From: Paludibaculum fermentans
GTDB taxonomy: Bacteria > Acidobacteriota > Terriglobia > Bryobacterales > Bryobacteraceae
Direction of reading: 5' to 3'
NCBI RefSeq assembly: GCF_015277775.1
Contig: NZ_CP063849.1
Location: 8,571,501 to 8,635,500 of the forward strand
Length of the DNA: 64,000 bases
Position numbers and translations under genes: made by a program. Positions within the stretch are counted from its first letter, which is position 1. Each line of letters opens with the position of its first letter. Of the stretch, positions 8,511 through 16,675 are shown piece after piece. The notes below the pieces were generated by a model. It did no database searches and was not told the DNA's origin. It was given only the letters and a program-made list of their open reading frames with translations.

Positions 8511-9683
8511 ATGCGCACCGTGGTCCATTGGGATGGCGACCGGTTCTTCGCCTCCATCGAGCAGGCTGCCGATAAGCGGCTGCGGAGCAGGCCTGTGGCC
8601 GTGGGCGGCGCGCGGCGCGGGGTGGTGCTGTCGGCGAGCGTGGAGGCCCGGCGGCTGGGCATTCGTCCCGGCTGGCCGATGGCGCGGGCGCGGCGGGCGG
8701 TGCCGGCCCTGGTGGTGCTGCCGGCGCATTTCGATCTCTACGAACGATTTTTCGACCAGATTCTGGGGCTGTGCCGTGAGACGACTCCGCTGGTGGAGCC
8801 GGCTGAGGTGGGCGCGGCATGGCTGGACCTGACCGGAGCGGAGCGCTGGAACCGGCAGGACGCCGAGCATGTGATTACGAAACTGCGCGGCACGGTGCAC
8901 GAGTGGCTGCGGGTGTCGATTTCAGCGGGTATCGCCAGCAACAAGATGGTGGCGCGGATTGCGGCGCGGCTGCGCAAGCCGGGCGCGCAGATGGTGGTGC
9001 CACCGGGGACGGAGCGTGTGTTCCTGGCTCCGCTGCCGCTGCGGATCTTGCCCGGGCTGGAGATGGGCTCCCTGGACGCGCTGGAGGTGGCGGGGCTGCG
9101 CACCATCGGGCAGTTCGCGGGCGCGCCCATCGATGCGCTGGCGACGGTGCTGGGCCGCGGGGCGCTGCCGCTGCTGCGCCGGGCGCAGGGCGTTTCGGAG
9201 GAGCCTGTCGGCCGCAAGCGGGTGTCGGAGCCGGGGTGGAGCGAGTTTCTCGAATTTCCGGAAGACGTATGGGAGGAGCCGGTGCTGCTGGCGACGTTGC
9301 GGCGCATGCTGGAGCGGCTGATGGCCCAGGTGCGCGCGGCTGGTGTGGAGGTGCGGCGGTTGGCGCTGGAAGTGCGGTATACGGATCACGAAGAGTCGCG
9401 GAAGAGTATGGAACTGGCGGAGCCGACGGCGCTGGAGAGCGAGACATTCGCGCTGTTGCCGGGGCTGCTGGAAGGGGCGTGGACGCGGCGGGTGCGGCTG
9501 CGGGCGCTGACGTTGAAGGCGGGCCGCGTCTATCGGCCCTCGCCGCAGATGGACCTGTTTGCGCCGGATTCCACCCGGCGCGAGCATGACTTGAAACTGG
9601 CTGCGATTGTCGACCGCCTGCGGCGGGAACACGGCGCCTCGATTGTGCGCCGCGGCGACGAACTGCAGTTGAAAACGGCATGA
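8511..9683 (+). CDS. Y-family DNA polymerase homologue (DinB/ImuB-like) lacking the catalytic Asp-Glu pair
   Basis: 390 residues with the Y-family order: palm/fingers (1-165), thumb helix-hairpin-helix region (LPGLEMGSLDALEVAGLRTIGQF) and a little-finger domain (about 235-350), ending in a short tail with QMDLFAP. The first metal ligand is kept in VVHWDGDRFFASIEQ (Asp 8, Phe 12/13 at the steric-gate position). At the second site the family motif VEP..LDEAYLDVT reads VEPAEVGAAWLDLT, so the two metal-binding acidic residues are Gly 101 and Ala 102. By known chemistry it should be inactive as a polymerase, as ImuB is, and may act as a scaffold. Its stop overlaps the helicase start as ATGA. It could be called DNA polymerase IV by automated tools; I would not. 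Confidence 0.85.
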   Translation: MRTVVHWDGDRFFASIEQAADKRLRSRPVAVGGARRGVVLSASVEARRLGIRPGWPMARARRAVPALVVLPAHFDLYERFFDQILGLCRETTPLVEPAEVGAAWLDLTGAERWNRQDAEHVITKLRGTVHEWLRVSISAGIASNKMVARIAARLRKPGAQMVVPPGTERVFLAPLPLRILPGLEMGSLDALEVAGLRTIGQFAGAPIDALATVLGRGALPLLRRAQGVSEEPVGRKRVSEPGWSEFLEFPEDVWEEPVLLATLRRMLERLMAQVRAAGVEVRRLALEVRYTDHEESRKSMELAEPTALESETFALLPGLLEGAWTRRVRLRALTLKAGRVYRPSPQMDLFAPDSTRREHDLKLAAIVDRLRREHGASIVRRGDELQLKTA

Positions 9684-11569
9684 CGGCCGAGACGATACCG
9701 GGCGCGCGGGTGGGGCATGCGGTGTTCGGGCACGGCACGGTGGTGCGGGCGTGGAGCGAGCGGGTGGAGATCCGCTTCGACTCGTTTGGCGCGCTGACGC
9801 TGCCGCGGCGGACGCATCCGCTGGTGGTGGTGAGTACGCCGGAGCCCGAAGGCGCGCAGGTGGATCAGCGGGTGCTGAACGAGATCCGCGCGGCGGTGCA
9901 GGCGGAACGGCAGGCGGGAGCGCGGCCGGTGGAGTGCGAGGTGGAAGAGGTCTACCGGGACGGCCCGCTGTGGTGCCTGCGCGTGGTGTCGGACGAACTG
10001 GATGTGTCGTTGGAAGGGGCGCGGGCGTGGTGGCCGGATCCTGGCAAGGGCGCGGCGGAGATCGTCTCGATCCTGCCGGAAGAGGGCGTGCTGTGGCTGC
10101 GCGGCCCCAGTGCAGCGGTGCCGTGCGCGGGCCGCAAGATCTACCTGTACCCACCGGAGTTCCTGCAGAAGCTGTCCGACTTGTGGCAGGACAAGAACTG
10201 GTCGGCGCAGGCGCTGGAGTGGTATGAGGCGATGCGGGCGGGTGCGAATCCGGCCGGCGGTGAAGGGTTGGAGGATGCCCCCTATCCCTGGCTGAGGCGG
10301 GCGCAGCGGCGAGCCTTCGCGCTGCCGCGGTGGCGGTTTTCGCTGCTGCACGGGCCGCCGGGTACGGGCAAGACCACGACGCTGGGGGCGCTGCTGGCGC
10401 AGTTCCTCATCCAGCGGCCGGAGGGGCGTGTGCTGCTGGTGGCGAATACGAACGCCGCGGTGGACCTGGCGCTGCTGGCCGTGGACAAGCAGTTGGAGCA
10501 GCGCGGCGAGCGTCCGGTGTGCCAGCGCATCGGAACGAACTTCGATACCGCGCAGTATGTGACGCGGCCGCACCTGCTGCCGGCGCACAGCCTGCACCTG
10601 CTGGACTCGCTGGCTAAGTTGGAGGCGCAGTCGGCCGATCCGGCGGACGGGCCGACGTATGCGAACTGGAAGGACGCGGTGGGCAAGGTGCGGTCGAAGC
10701 TGCGGACGCGGATCCTGGCGGCCTTGAAGCGGGCGCGGCTGGCGGCGATGACGACGGCCCGGGCGCTGATGGGCGTGCAGGATTTGAAGGACACGGGCGC
10801 GTACGACCTGATCGTCTTCGACGAAGCGAGCCAGGTGAGCCTGGCGCATGCGCTGGCGCTGCTGCCGCTGGCACGGAGGGCGCTGTTTGCCGGGGATCCC
10901 AGGCAACTGGCTCCGGTGGTGAAGGCGTCGGCGTCGAACGGGCCGGCGGCGCGCTGGCTGGGCCGGACGGCGTTCGATGTGGTGGAGCAGGGCGAGGCAA
11001 CCGAGTTCCTGGACGAGCAGTCACGCATGGCAGAGCCCATCTGCCGGCTGGTGAGCGAGGCGTTCTATGAGGGACGGCTGCGGGTGGCGGGCGATGCGCT
11101 GGCCAGTCCGCTGTGGCATGCCGAGCGGGCCGGACACGAGTTGCGGGTGACGCCGGTGCGGAGCCAGGCATTGTGGTCGCCGCTCTATCAGGGGCTGGTG
11201 CGGGAAGAGTCCGCGCGGGCGATTGCGGAGCTGGTGCCGCGGTTGTTGCTCGACACACGGCCCTCGCAGATCGCGGTGGTGACTCCGTATCGCGCGCAGC
11301 GGGCATTGATCGAGCATCTGCTGCGGCGGCAGGGCTGTGGCGGTGTACTCATCACGACGGCGCACGCGGTGCAGGGCAGCGAGCGTCACACCATCCTGTT
11401 CGATCCCGTGGACGCGGCGGGCCGGTTTCTGAGCCGCGAGGATCTGGGGCCGCGGCTGATCAACGTGGCCTTGAGCCGGGCGCAGGCGCGGCTGCTGCTG
11501 TTCCTGTCGGATTCTGACTGGAAGAACCCGGCGCTGGCCGGAGCGCAGGGCTACCTGGCGGCCCAGTAG
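9680..11569 (+). CDS. superfamily 1 helicase, UPF1/IGHMBP2-like, with N-terminal Tudor-like domain
   Basis: 629 residues. N terminus (about 5-50), VGHAVFGHGTVVRAW followed by VEIRF, resembles the Tudor-like module found at the C terminus of UvrD/PcrA. Then a beta-rich stalk region (about 60-165) and the SF1B core: Q/motif I LLHGPPGTGKTTTL, Ia VANTNAAVDLAL, II DLIVFDEASQVS, III LFAGDPRQLAPVV, IV EFLDEQSRM, V ITTAHAVQGSERH, VI LINVALSRAQARLL. All ATPase motifs look intact. Such enzymes unwind DNA or RNA 5'-3'. It is translationally coupled (ATGA) to the catalytically altered Y-family protein, so the two probably work together, perhaps in lesion tolerance or repair. The 3' end overlaps the convergent thioredoxin gene by 19 bases. 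Confidence 0.88.
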   Translation: MTAETIPGARVGHAVFGHGTVVRAWSERVEIRFDSFGALTLPRRTHPLVVVSTPEPEGAQVDQRVLNEIRAAVQAERQAGARPVECEVEEVYRDGPLWCLRVVSDELDVSLEGARAWWPDPGKGAAEIVSILPEEGVLWLRGPSAAVPCAGRKIYLYPPEFLQKLSDLWQDKNWSAQALEWYEAMRAGANPAGGEGLEDAPYPWLRRAQRRAFALPRWRFSLLHGPPGTGKTTTLGALLAQFLIQRPEGRVLLVANTNAAVDLALLAVDKQLEQRGERPVCQRIGTNFDTAQYVTRPHLLPAHSLHLLDSLAKLEAQSADPADGPTYANWKDAVGKVRSKLRTRILAALKRARLAAMTTARALMGVQDLKDTGAYDLIVFDEASQVSLAHALALLPLARRALFAGDPRQLAPVVKASASNGPAARWLGRTAFDVVEQGEATEFLDEQSRMAEPICRLVSEAFYEGRLRVAGDALASPLWHAERAGHELRVTPVRSQALWSPLYQGLVREESARAIAELVPRLLLDTRPSQIAVVTPYRAQRALIEHLLRRQGCGGVLITTAHAVQGSERHTILFDPVDAAGRFLSREDLGPRLINVALSRAQARLLLFLSDSDWKNPALAGAQGYLAAQ

Positions 11570-12696
11570 GCGCGGTGGCCCAGGTAGTCGGGATCCGGCA
11601 GATTGCCCAGGATCACGCGGCGCAGCTCCAGGATGTCCACTTCGCCCTGCTTCTGGTAGAGCACCTTGCCGCCGGGCGCCAGCAGGACGGTGTAGGGGAC
11701 GCCGGCCTCCCACTTGGCATCGAAGGCGGCCTGCATGGCGTAGGTATCTTCGGAGGCGAACTGCAGGTTGGTGCTGGACGCGTGCTGTTTCTCCAGGGCC
11801 TTGATGACGCCGGCGCGCTCATCGGGCAGGTTGGTGGCGACGGTGACGAGGTTGAAGTCGCGGCCGCGGTACATGCGGAAGGTGGTCTCCAGGGCGGGGA
11901 ACTCGCTGATGCAGGGTCCGCACCAGGTGGCCCAGAAGTTGACGAGCACCACTTTGTCGGTGGCGTTAGCGCGCAATTTCCTGAGGTCGTCGATGCTGGC
12001 GGCGGTGATGGTGACGGACTCCGCTTCGATCTTCTTCATCTCCTCCACCTGGCTGGCGTGCTTGGAGCGCCACTTGGTGGAACAGCCGAAGACGGGCGTG
12101 TGCGGCACGGCGACGGGCTTGCCGGCGAGCATGGCGTCGAGCGCGTTGCGCAGATCCTGGATCTTGACGAGAGACTCGCGCTGGCTGTTGTCGATGCGGC
12201 CTTCATAGCGCAGCTTGCGTTCGGCATCGAAGACGAAGACGTGCGGCGTGGCCTTGGGTCCGTAGGCCTCGGCCACGGCTTGTGTCTCGCCGTCATTGAG
12301 GTAAGGAAAGTTGAACTGGCGGTAGGCGGCACGGAGCTGCATGTCTTCGAAGGTGTCGCCGACATCGGTGTAGCCGAGTTCGTTGAGGCGCACGGCATCG
12401 GCCGCGTTGGGCTGGATGGCGACGAAGGTGACGCCCTTGCCGGAGTAGTCGCTGACCAGTTTCTTAATACGGCCTTCGTAGAGTTGGGCCGTGGGGCAGT
12501 GGTTGCAGGTGAAGACGATGGCCAGGATCGGGCTGGACGAGTACTCGCTGAGCTGGTGCGTCCTGCCGTCGATGCCGGGCAGGGAGAAGTTGGGCGCTGG
12601 AGAACCGATAGCCAGCGTGCGGTGAGTGTCTTCCTCGCCGCAGGCCAAAGCGGCCGCGGCCAGGCTCAGGAGGACGAAGGCGGAGCATCTCGACAT
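11551..12696 (-). CDS. secreted double thioredoxin-fold protein (redoxin + TlpA-like)
   Basis: 381 residues with a signal peptide (LLSLAAAALAC; the Cys at about 19 could also be a lipobox). Domain 1 (about 30-180) is a peroxiredoxin/TlpA-like fold with CNHCPTAQLYEGRI at the active-site position; domain 2 (about 225-370) is a TlpA-like thioredoxin with the classic FWATWCGPCISEFPAL. Between them is the stretch TPVFGCSTKW with a lone Cys. It probably works in the periplasm as a thiol-disulphide oxidoreductase or peroxide-handling protein. It is transcribed towards the helicase gene and is divergent from the sialidase-like gene (71 bases). Confidence 0.85.
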   Translation of the reverse strand: MSRCSAFVLLSLAAAALACGEEDTHRTLAIGSPAPNFSLPGIDGRTHQLSEYSSSPILAIVFTCNHCPTAQLYEGRIKKLVSDYSGKGVTFVAIQPNAADAVRLNELGYTDVGDTFEDMQLRAAYRQFNFPYLNDGETQAVAEAYGPKATPHVFVFDAERKLRYEGRIDNSQRESLVKIQDLRNALDAMLAGKPVAVPHTPVFGCSTKWRSKHASQVEEMKKIEAESVTITAASIDDLRKLRANATDKVVLVNFWATWCGPCISEFPALETTFRMYRGRDFNLVTVATNLPDERAGVIKALEKQHASSTNLQFASEDTYAMQAAFDAKWEAGVPYTVLLAPGGKVLYQKQGEVDILELRRVILGNLPDPDYLGHRAYWAAR

Positions 12697-12767
12697 GGGC
12701 TCATCTCCTCGGGTAATGGGTACAGCCTATCGCGGATCGGGCCGCCAGTTGAAGGATAATCGTCACC

Positions 12768-13859
12768 ATGATTCTTGCACTCCTTTTGCTGTGGAGCCAG
12801 GCCGCCGCGGCGCCGCCCGGTGTGGTGATCGATCATCATCCCGGGAAGACGCAGCAATACATTGGATCGCCGTCCATCGCGATTGGGCCCGGCGGGGCGT
12901 ATGTGGCGTCGCACGACTTCTTCGGCAAGGGATCGACGCAATCGACGTCGGCGGTGTCGCGCGTGTTCCGCTCCACGGATCGGGGCAAGACGTGGACGAA
13001 GACGGCCGAGTTTTCTGATCAGTTCTGGTCGAACCTGTTCATGCACCGCGGGCAGCTTTACCTGATGGGGACGACCTATGAGTACGGGCGGATCGTGATC
13101 CGCAAGTCGGTGGATGGGGGCGTGACGTGGAGCGCTCCGGCGTTCCTCACGGAGGATACGGGCTACCACACGGCTCCGGTGCCGATGGCGGAAAAGGGCG
13201 GCCGGTTGTGGCGCGGCTTCGAGTTTCATCCGCAGGGCAAGTGGGGCTTCTTCGAGGCGTTCCTGATCTCGGCGCCGCTCAAGTCGGACCTGATGGATCC
13301 CAAGAGTTGGACGAAGACGGAGCGCCTGCGGTATCCGAAGGAACTGGCCGGAGAAGGGGACCACTGGCTGGAAGGCAACGCGATCGTCGACCGCAAGGGC
13401 GAGATGCTGGACATACTGCGCGTTGCCAATCTGGAGAAGGCCGCGATTGTGAAGCTGAAGGGCGGAAAGTTCGAGTTTGAAGGACTGGTGCCATTCCCAG
13501 GCGGCGCGAAGAAGTTCACCATCCGCTGGGATAAGAAGAGCAAACGCTACTGGACGCTGTCGAACCCGGCGCTGGAAAAGTACGAGCGGTCGGCCAAGGA
13601 TCCGGCATCAGTGCGGAATACGCTGGCGCTGATGTCATCTCCGGACCTGCGGCACTGGACGGTGGAGAGGATCGTGCTGTCGCATCCGGATGTGGAGAAG
13701 CACGCGTTCCAGTATGTCGACTGGCAATTCGATGGCGACGATCTCATCGTGGCGTCGCGTACGGCGTTCGACGACGAGGAGGGTGGAGCACCGCGCGGGC
13801 ATGACGCGAACTTCCTGACCTTTCACCGCGTGGAGAAGTTCCGCACAAATCCGAAGTGA
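12768..13859 (+). CDS. secreted sialidase-like (BNR/Asp-box) beta-propeller protein
   Basis: 363 residues with a short signal peptide (MILALLLLWSQAAAA). Two Asp boxes are seen, FRSTDRGKTW and RKSVDGGVTW, typical of six-bladed exo-alpha-sialidase-type propellers; further blades include GRLWRGFEFHPQGKWGF and HWTVERIVLSHPDVEKH. I could not assign the sialidase Arg triad or Tyr/Glu pair, so the enzyme activity is uncertain and other glycosidases of the same fold are possible. Its stop overlaps the next gene's GTG start (GTGA). Confidence 0.75.
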   Translation: MILALLLLWSQAAAAPPGVVIDHHPGKTQQYIGSPSIAIGPGGAYVASHDFFGKGSTQSTSAVSRVFRSTDRGKTWTKTAEFSDQFWSNLFMHRGQLYLMGTTYEYGRIVIRKSVDGGVTWSAPAFLTEDTGYHTAPVPMAEKGGRLWRGFEFHPQGKWGFFEAFLISAPLKSDLMDPKSWTKTERLRYPKELAGEGDHWLEGNAIVDRKGEMLDILRVANLEKAAIVKLKGGKFEFEGLVPFPGGAKKFTIRWDKKSKRYWTLSNPALEKYERSAKDPASVRNTLALMSSPDLRHWTVERIVLSHPDVEKHAFQYVDWQFDGDDLIVASRTAFDDEEGGAPRGHDANFLTFHRVEKFRTNPK

Positions 13860-14203
13860 GCCGGACGGTGGAGTTCGTACAAATCAACGCGTCGACGAAG
13901 CAGGACCGGCATGGGGTGACCGGCCAGGTGAAGGACGCCATTGTCGCCGCCGGCGGCTGGGTGACCGGCTTCCAGCAATTCTCGAATGTTTCGGTGTGCA
14001 TCCAGTTCGAGATGGCGGCGGCGTGCATGGCCCCGCTGGTTGCGCGGCTGGAGGGTCTGGGCATGCAGTTCTCTGAAGCGTCGCGGCGGCTGCCCGGCGA
14101 ACTGGCAGCGAAGCCGGAGGCCGAGTTGATGGGGACGTTCCAGCTCACGTTCTTCCACTCGGATCCGGACGAGCGCATGATCGTACCGGCGGTGCCGGGC
14201 TGA
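13856..14203 (+). CDS. small protein of unknown function coupled to the sialidase-like gene
   Basis: 115 residues from a GTG start overlapping the upstream stop as GTGA. No signal peptide or membrane segment. The pattern (TVEFVQINAS ... VTGQVKDAIVAAGGWVTGFQQFSNVSVCIQFEM ... LVARLEGLGMQFSE) suggests a small ferredoxin-like beta-alpha-beta domain of the kind used for dimerisation or ligand binding, with a poorly ordered C terminus. I do not recognise a named family. Coupling to the propeller gene suggests co-expression, though one is secreted and this one looks cytoplasmic. Confidence 0.65.
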   Translation: MSRTVEFVQINASTKQDRHGVTGQVKDAIVAAGGWVTGFQQFSNVSVCIQFEMAAACMAPLVARLEGLGMQFSEASRRLPGELAAKPEAELMGTFQLTFFHSDPDERMIVPAVPG

Positions 14204-14209
14204 GGGGGG

Positions 14210-15799
14210 TCAGTCAATCTCGTGGTAGATCGTGCCGGACTCGGCGGACACCAGGCCGAGGTGGAATCGGATGGATTCCCCCAGGGCTTTGAGTGAAACG
14301 CGAGTGATGGCCCAGGCACCGGCGGCCACAATTGCGGTTACGCCCAGGACAGCCAGCCGCGAGTGAAAGATCACGAAGTATTGAACCGCGACGATGGCGG
14401 CCATGACAAGACCGCCGCCCAGCATCAGCGGCATCATGAACGGGCTGCGCGTGGTTTCGGGTTGTTTACCGAACGGCAGGCCTTCGATCAGACGCAATTC
14501 CAGGCTCAGATAGAACGACGCCATTGCCATGCTGAACGCGGCGAACAGCAGCGCGTCGAGCGGTCCCCAAAACCAGGCGGTGATCAACAGCAGGATTACG
14601 TGCGGCGCGAGGATGATGCGCGTCCACAAGGCGGCGTGAGTTCCATTCGCAATGCCTTGCAGGCTGCCCGAAGGAGCCAGCAGAAAGATCCAGGCGCCCT
14701 TGTAGTCAGAGCCATAGGCCAGCAGCGTACTGATGAAGAACAGCAGGCCCCCGATGATGTGCGGCACCAGGTGGACGGGCGAGAAACCGGGAGCGAACAC
14801 GCTGGCGGAAGGGATGCGGCGCATCTCGATGAACGGGAGGATGAGCATGGGCAGCATCGGCACCAGTTGGCGGCGGAACTGCCAGTCTCGCCACATCATG
14901 GCCGAGACATAGTGGAAGCCGGCCCGGGCCGGAGGGCCGCCGTACAGCCGGGCCGCCAGATCGCCGAGCCACGAGCGCCTGCTGCCCCGGGCGCGAGTGC
15001 CGCGTCCCTGCACCATGCTCGAGACGCGAATCAGGAAGTCGCCCGAGAGGGCTCGAATTCCGGAGATGCTCACGGCCAACGCGACGACTGCGAAGCCCGC
15101 GATGAGCGTGTTGCGCCAGGTTGGATCCTGCGGCAGTGCGATCTGGAAGGGCAGGCGGGTGAACACGCGCGGCACGAACTGCAGCAGAGAGAGGAAGATC
15201 AGGGGCACCAGTTCGATTGCCTGGCCCCACGACTTAACGCGCGACGGAGGGGCGATGCGCAGCAGCCAGCCAAAGATCGAGCAGCAGAGTAGGGCGATGA
15301 ACAGACCGGCGGCCAGCGTGCCGGCCAGGTGCAGTAGCGGGTAATAAAGGGGACAGCCGGGTATGAACAAGGCCACCAGGGCAGGCACAACATTCAGGCC
15401 GGGTGCAAGATAGAGCACGATACGCAGAAGGTGCGTCAGCTTGGCGGCCGTATAGGTCGCGCCGTCCACTGGTTGGTGCGCCAGTATCAGTGCTTCGGTA
15501 GGATTCACCAGGCTGTTGCTGGTCTCCGTCAGCAGGATGGTGAACAGCAGGAAGCCGGTCATGAAGAGGAAGACTCCGGCGTAGCCCCGCAACGATGCCG
15601 CTGCCATCAACATTAGAATGCTGAACAGTCCGGCCATGACAGCATAGAGCAGTGTGGCGGCCTTCAGGGTGAAGCCGTCGCGGCCCAGGTGGCCCAGCAT
15701 CTCGCGCCGTTCGCTGATCTTGCCGAACAAACCAAGCAGCAGCCAATAGCGCACCGGGTCGATGCCGCACATGCGCAGCAGTGGGTTGAGGGCTTTCAT
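14210..15799 (-). CDS. ABC-2 type exporter permease
   Basis: 529-residue polytopic membrane protein with roughly ten to twelve hydrophobic segments, for example LYAVMAGLFSILMLMAAASL, FLFMTGFLLFTILL and, near the C terminus, GGGLVMAAIVAVQYFVIF and AVLGVTAIVAAGAWAI. The start (ATG at 15799) overlaps the stop of the ATPase gene as ATGA, marking the two as one transporter. Long permeases of this kind pair with a single ATPase in exporters of unknown substrate; no substrate clue is nearby. Confidence 0.8.
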   Translation of the reverse strand: MKALNPLLRMCGIDPVRYWLLLGLFGKISERREMLGHLGRDGFTLKAATLLYAVMAGLFSILMLMAAASLRGYAGVFLFMTGFLLFTILLTETSNSLVNPTEALILAHQPVDGATYTAAKLTHLLRIVLYLAPGLNVVPALVALFIPGCPLYYPLLHLAGTLAAGLFIALLCCSIFGWLLRIAPPSRVKSWGQAIELVPLIFLSLLQFVPRVFTRLPFQIALPQDPTWRNTLIAGFAVVALAVSISGIRALSGDFLIRVSSMVQGRGTRARGSRRSWLGDLAARLYGGPPARAGFHYVSAMMWRDWQFRRQLVPMLPMLILPFIEMRRIPSASVFAPGFSPVHLVPHIIGGLLFFISTLLAYGSDYKGAWIFLLAPSGSLQGIANGTHAALWTRIILAPHVILLLITAWFWGPLDALLFAAFSMAMASFYLSLELRLIEGLPFGKQPETTRSPFMMPLMLGGGLVMAAIVAVQYFVIFHSRLAVLGVTAIVAAGAWAITRVSLKALGESIRFHLGLVSAESGTIYHEID

Positions 15800-16572
15800 G
15801 GCCTGAGCGCATCGACGATGCGCGCGACACCGGGATCCGTATCCACCGAGTGGGTCAACTGGCGGAAGACCTGCTCCAGCGTCGCCTGGCTGGTGGCCTC
15901 GCGCAGGGCCTCCGGCGTGTCATTGGCGATGAGATTGCCCTGGTGGATGATCATCACCCGATTGCAGATCTTTTCCACCACGTCGAGCACATGCGAGCTG
16001 TAAAGGATGGTCTTGCCGGCCGCGGCCAGCGCCGCGAGCAGATCCTTGATGAGGATCGCGGCGTTGACGTCGAGGCCGGAGAGCGGTTCGTCCAGCAGTA
16101 GCAGGTCCGGATTGTGGAGCAGCGCGGCCGCGATCAGGATCTTCTGCCGCATGCCTTTGGAGTACGCGTTCAGCCTGTCGCCCGCTTCGGCGGTCAAAGA
16201 GAATGTTTCGAGAATGGCGGAGATCCTCGCTTGCAGCAGCGGCTCCTCCACGCCATGCAAGCGGCCTGAGAGCTCCAGGAACTCCTGGCCCGTGAGCGAC
16301 TCGAACAGCATGGCGGATTCCGGCACATAACCGATGCGTTGTTTCACGTCGACTGCGCGCTCGGGCAGCGGCAGTCCATCGACTGTGATGGCTCCCATTC
16401 CTGGCGTGAGGATGCCCGCGATCAGCTTGATGCAGGTGCTCTTGCCCGCCCCGTTCGGCCCGAGCATCCCCATGATGGCGCCGCGATCCACGGTAAATGA
16501 GAGCCCGTGCAGCACCTCGGCCCGGCCGTACCCGAACCGGACATCGACAAATACGACCATCGGATCCTGCAA
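15796..16572 (-). CDS. ABC transporter ATP-binding protein
   Basis: 258 residues. Walker A LGPNGAGKSTCIKL, Q-loop GYVPESAMLFESLTG, an unusual signature AYSKGMRQKILIAAAL (SKGMRQK in place of LSGGQ, common in ABC-2 exporter ATPases), Walker B LLLLDEPLSGLD and the H-loop switch ILYSSHVLDVVEK. The TTG at 16572 is the likely start: AGGAG lies 7 bases upstream, whereas the first ATG (16560) is too far from it. It powers the downstream-coupled permease. Confidence 0.92.
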   Translation of the reverse strand: MQDPMVVFVDVRFGYGRAEVLHGLSFTVDRGAIMGMLGPNGAGKSTCIKLIAGILTPGMGAITVDGLPLPERAVDVKQRIGYVPESAMLFESLTGQEFLELSGRLHGVEEPLLQARISAILETFSLTAEAGDRLNAYSKGMRQKILIAAALLHNPDLLLLDEPLSGLDVNAAILIKDLLAALAAAGKTILYSSHVLDVVEKICNRVMIIHQGNLIANDTPEALREATSQATLEQVFRQLTHSVDTDPGVARIVDALRP

Positions 16573-16675
16573 TTGCTAACTCCTGGCGGGCATTATAGAC
16601 ACAATTGCACGCTGACTTTCCCTCTGTCAGCAGCCAATCATTTGGATCCAGCGGCAGCGTGCTACGCTTTTGCGC

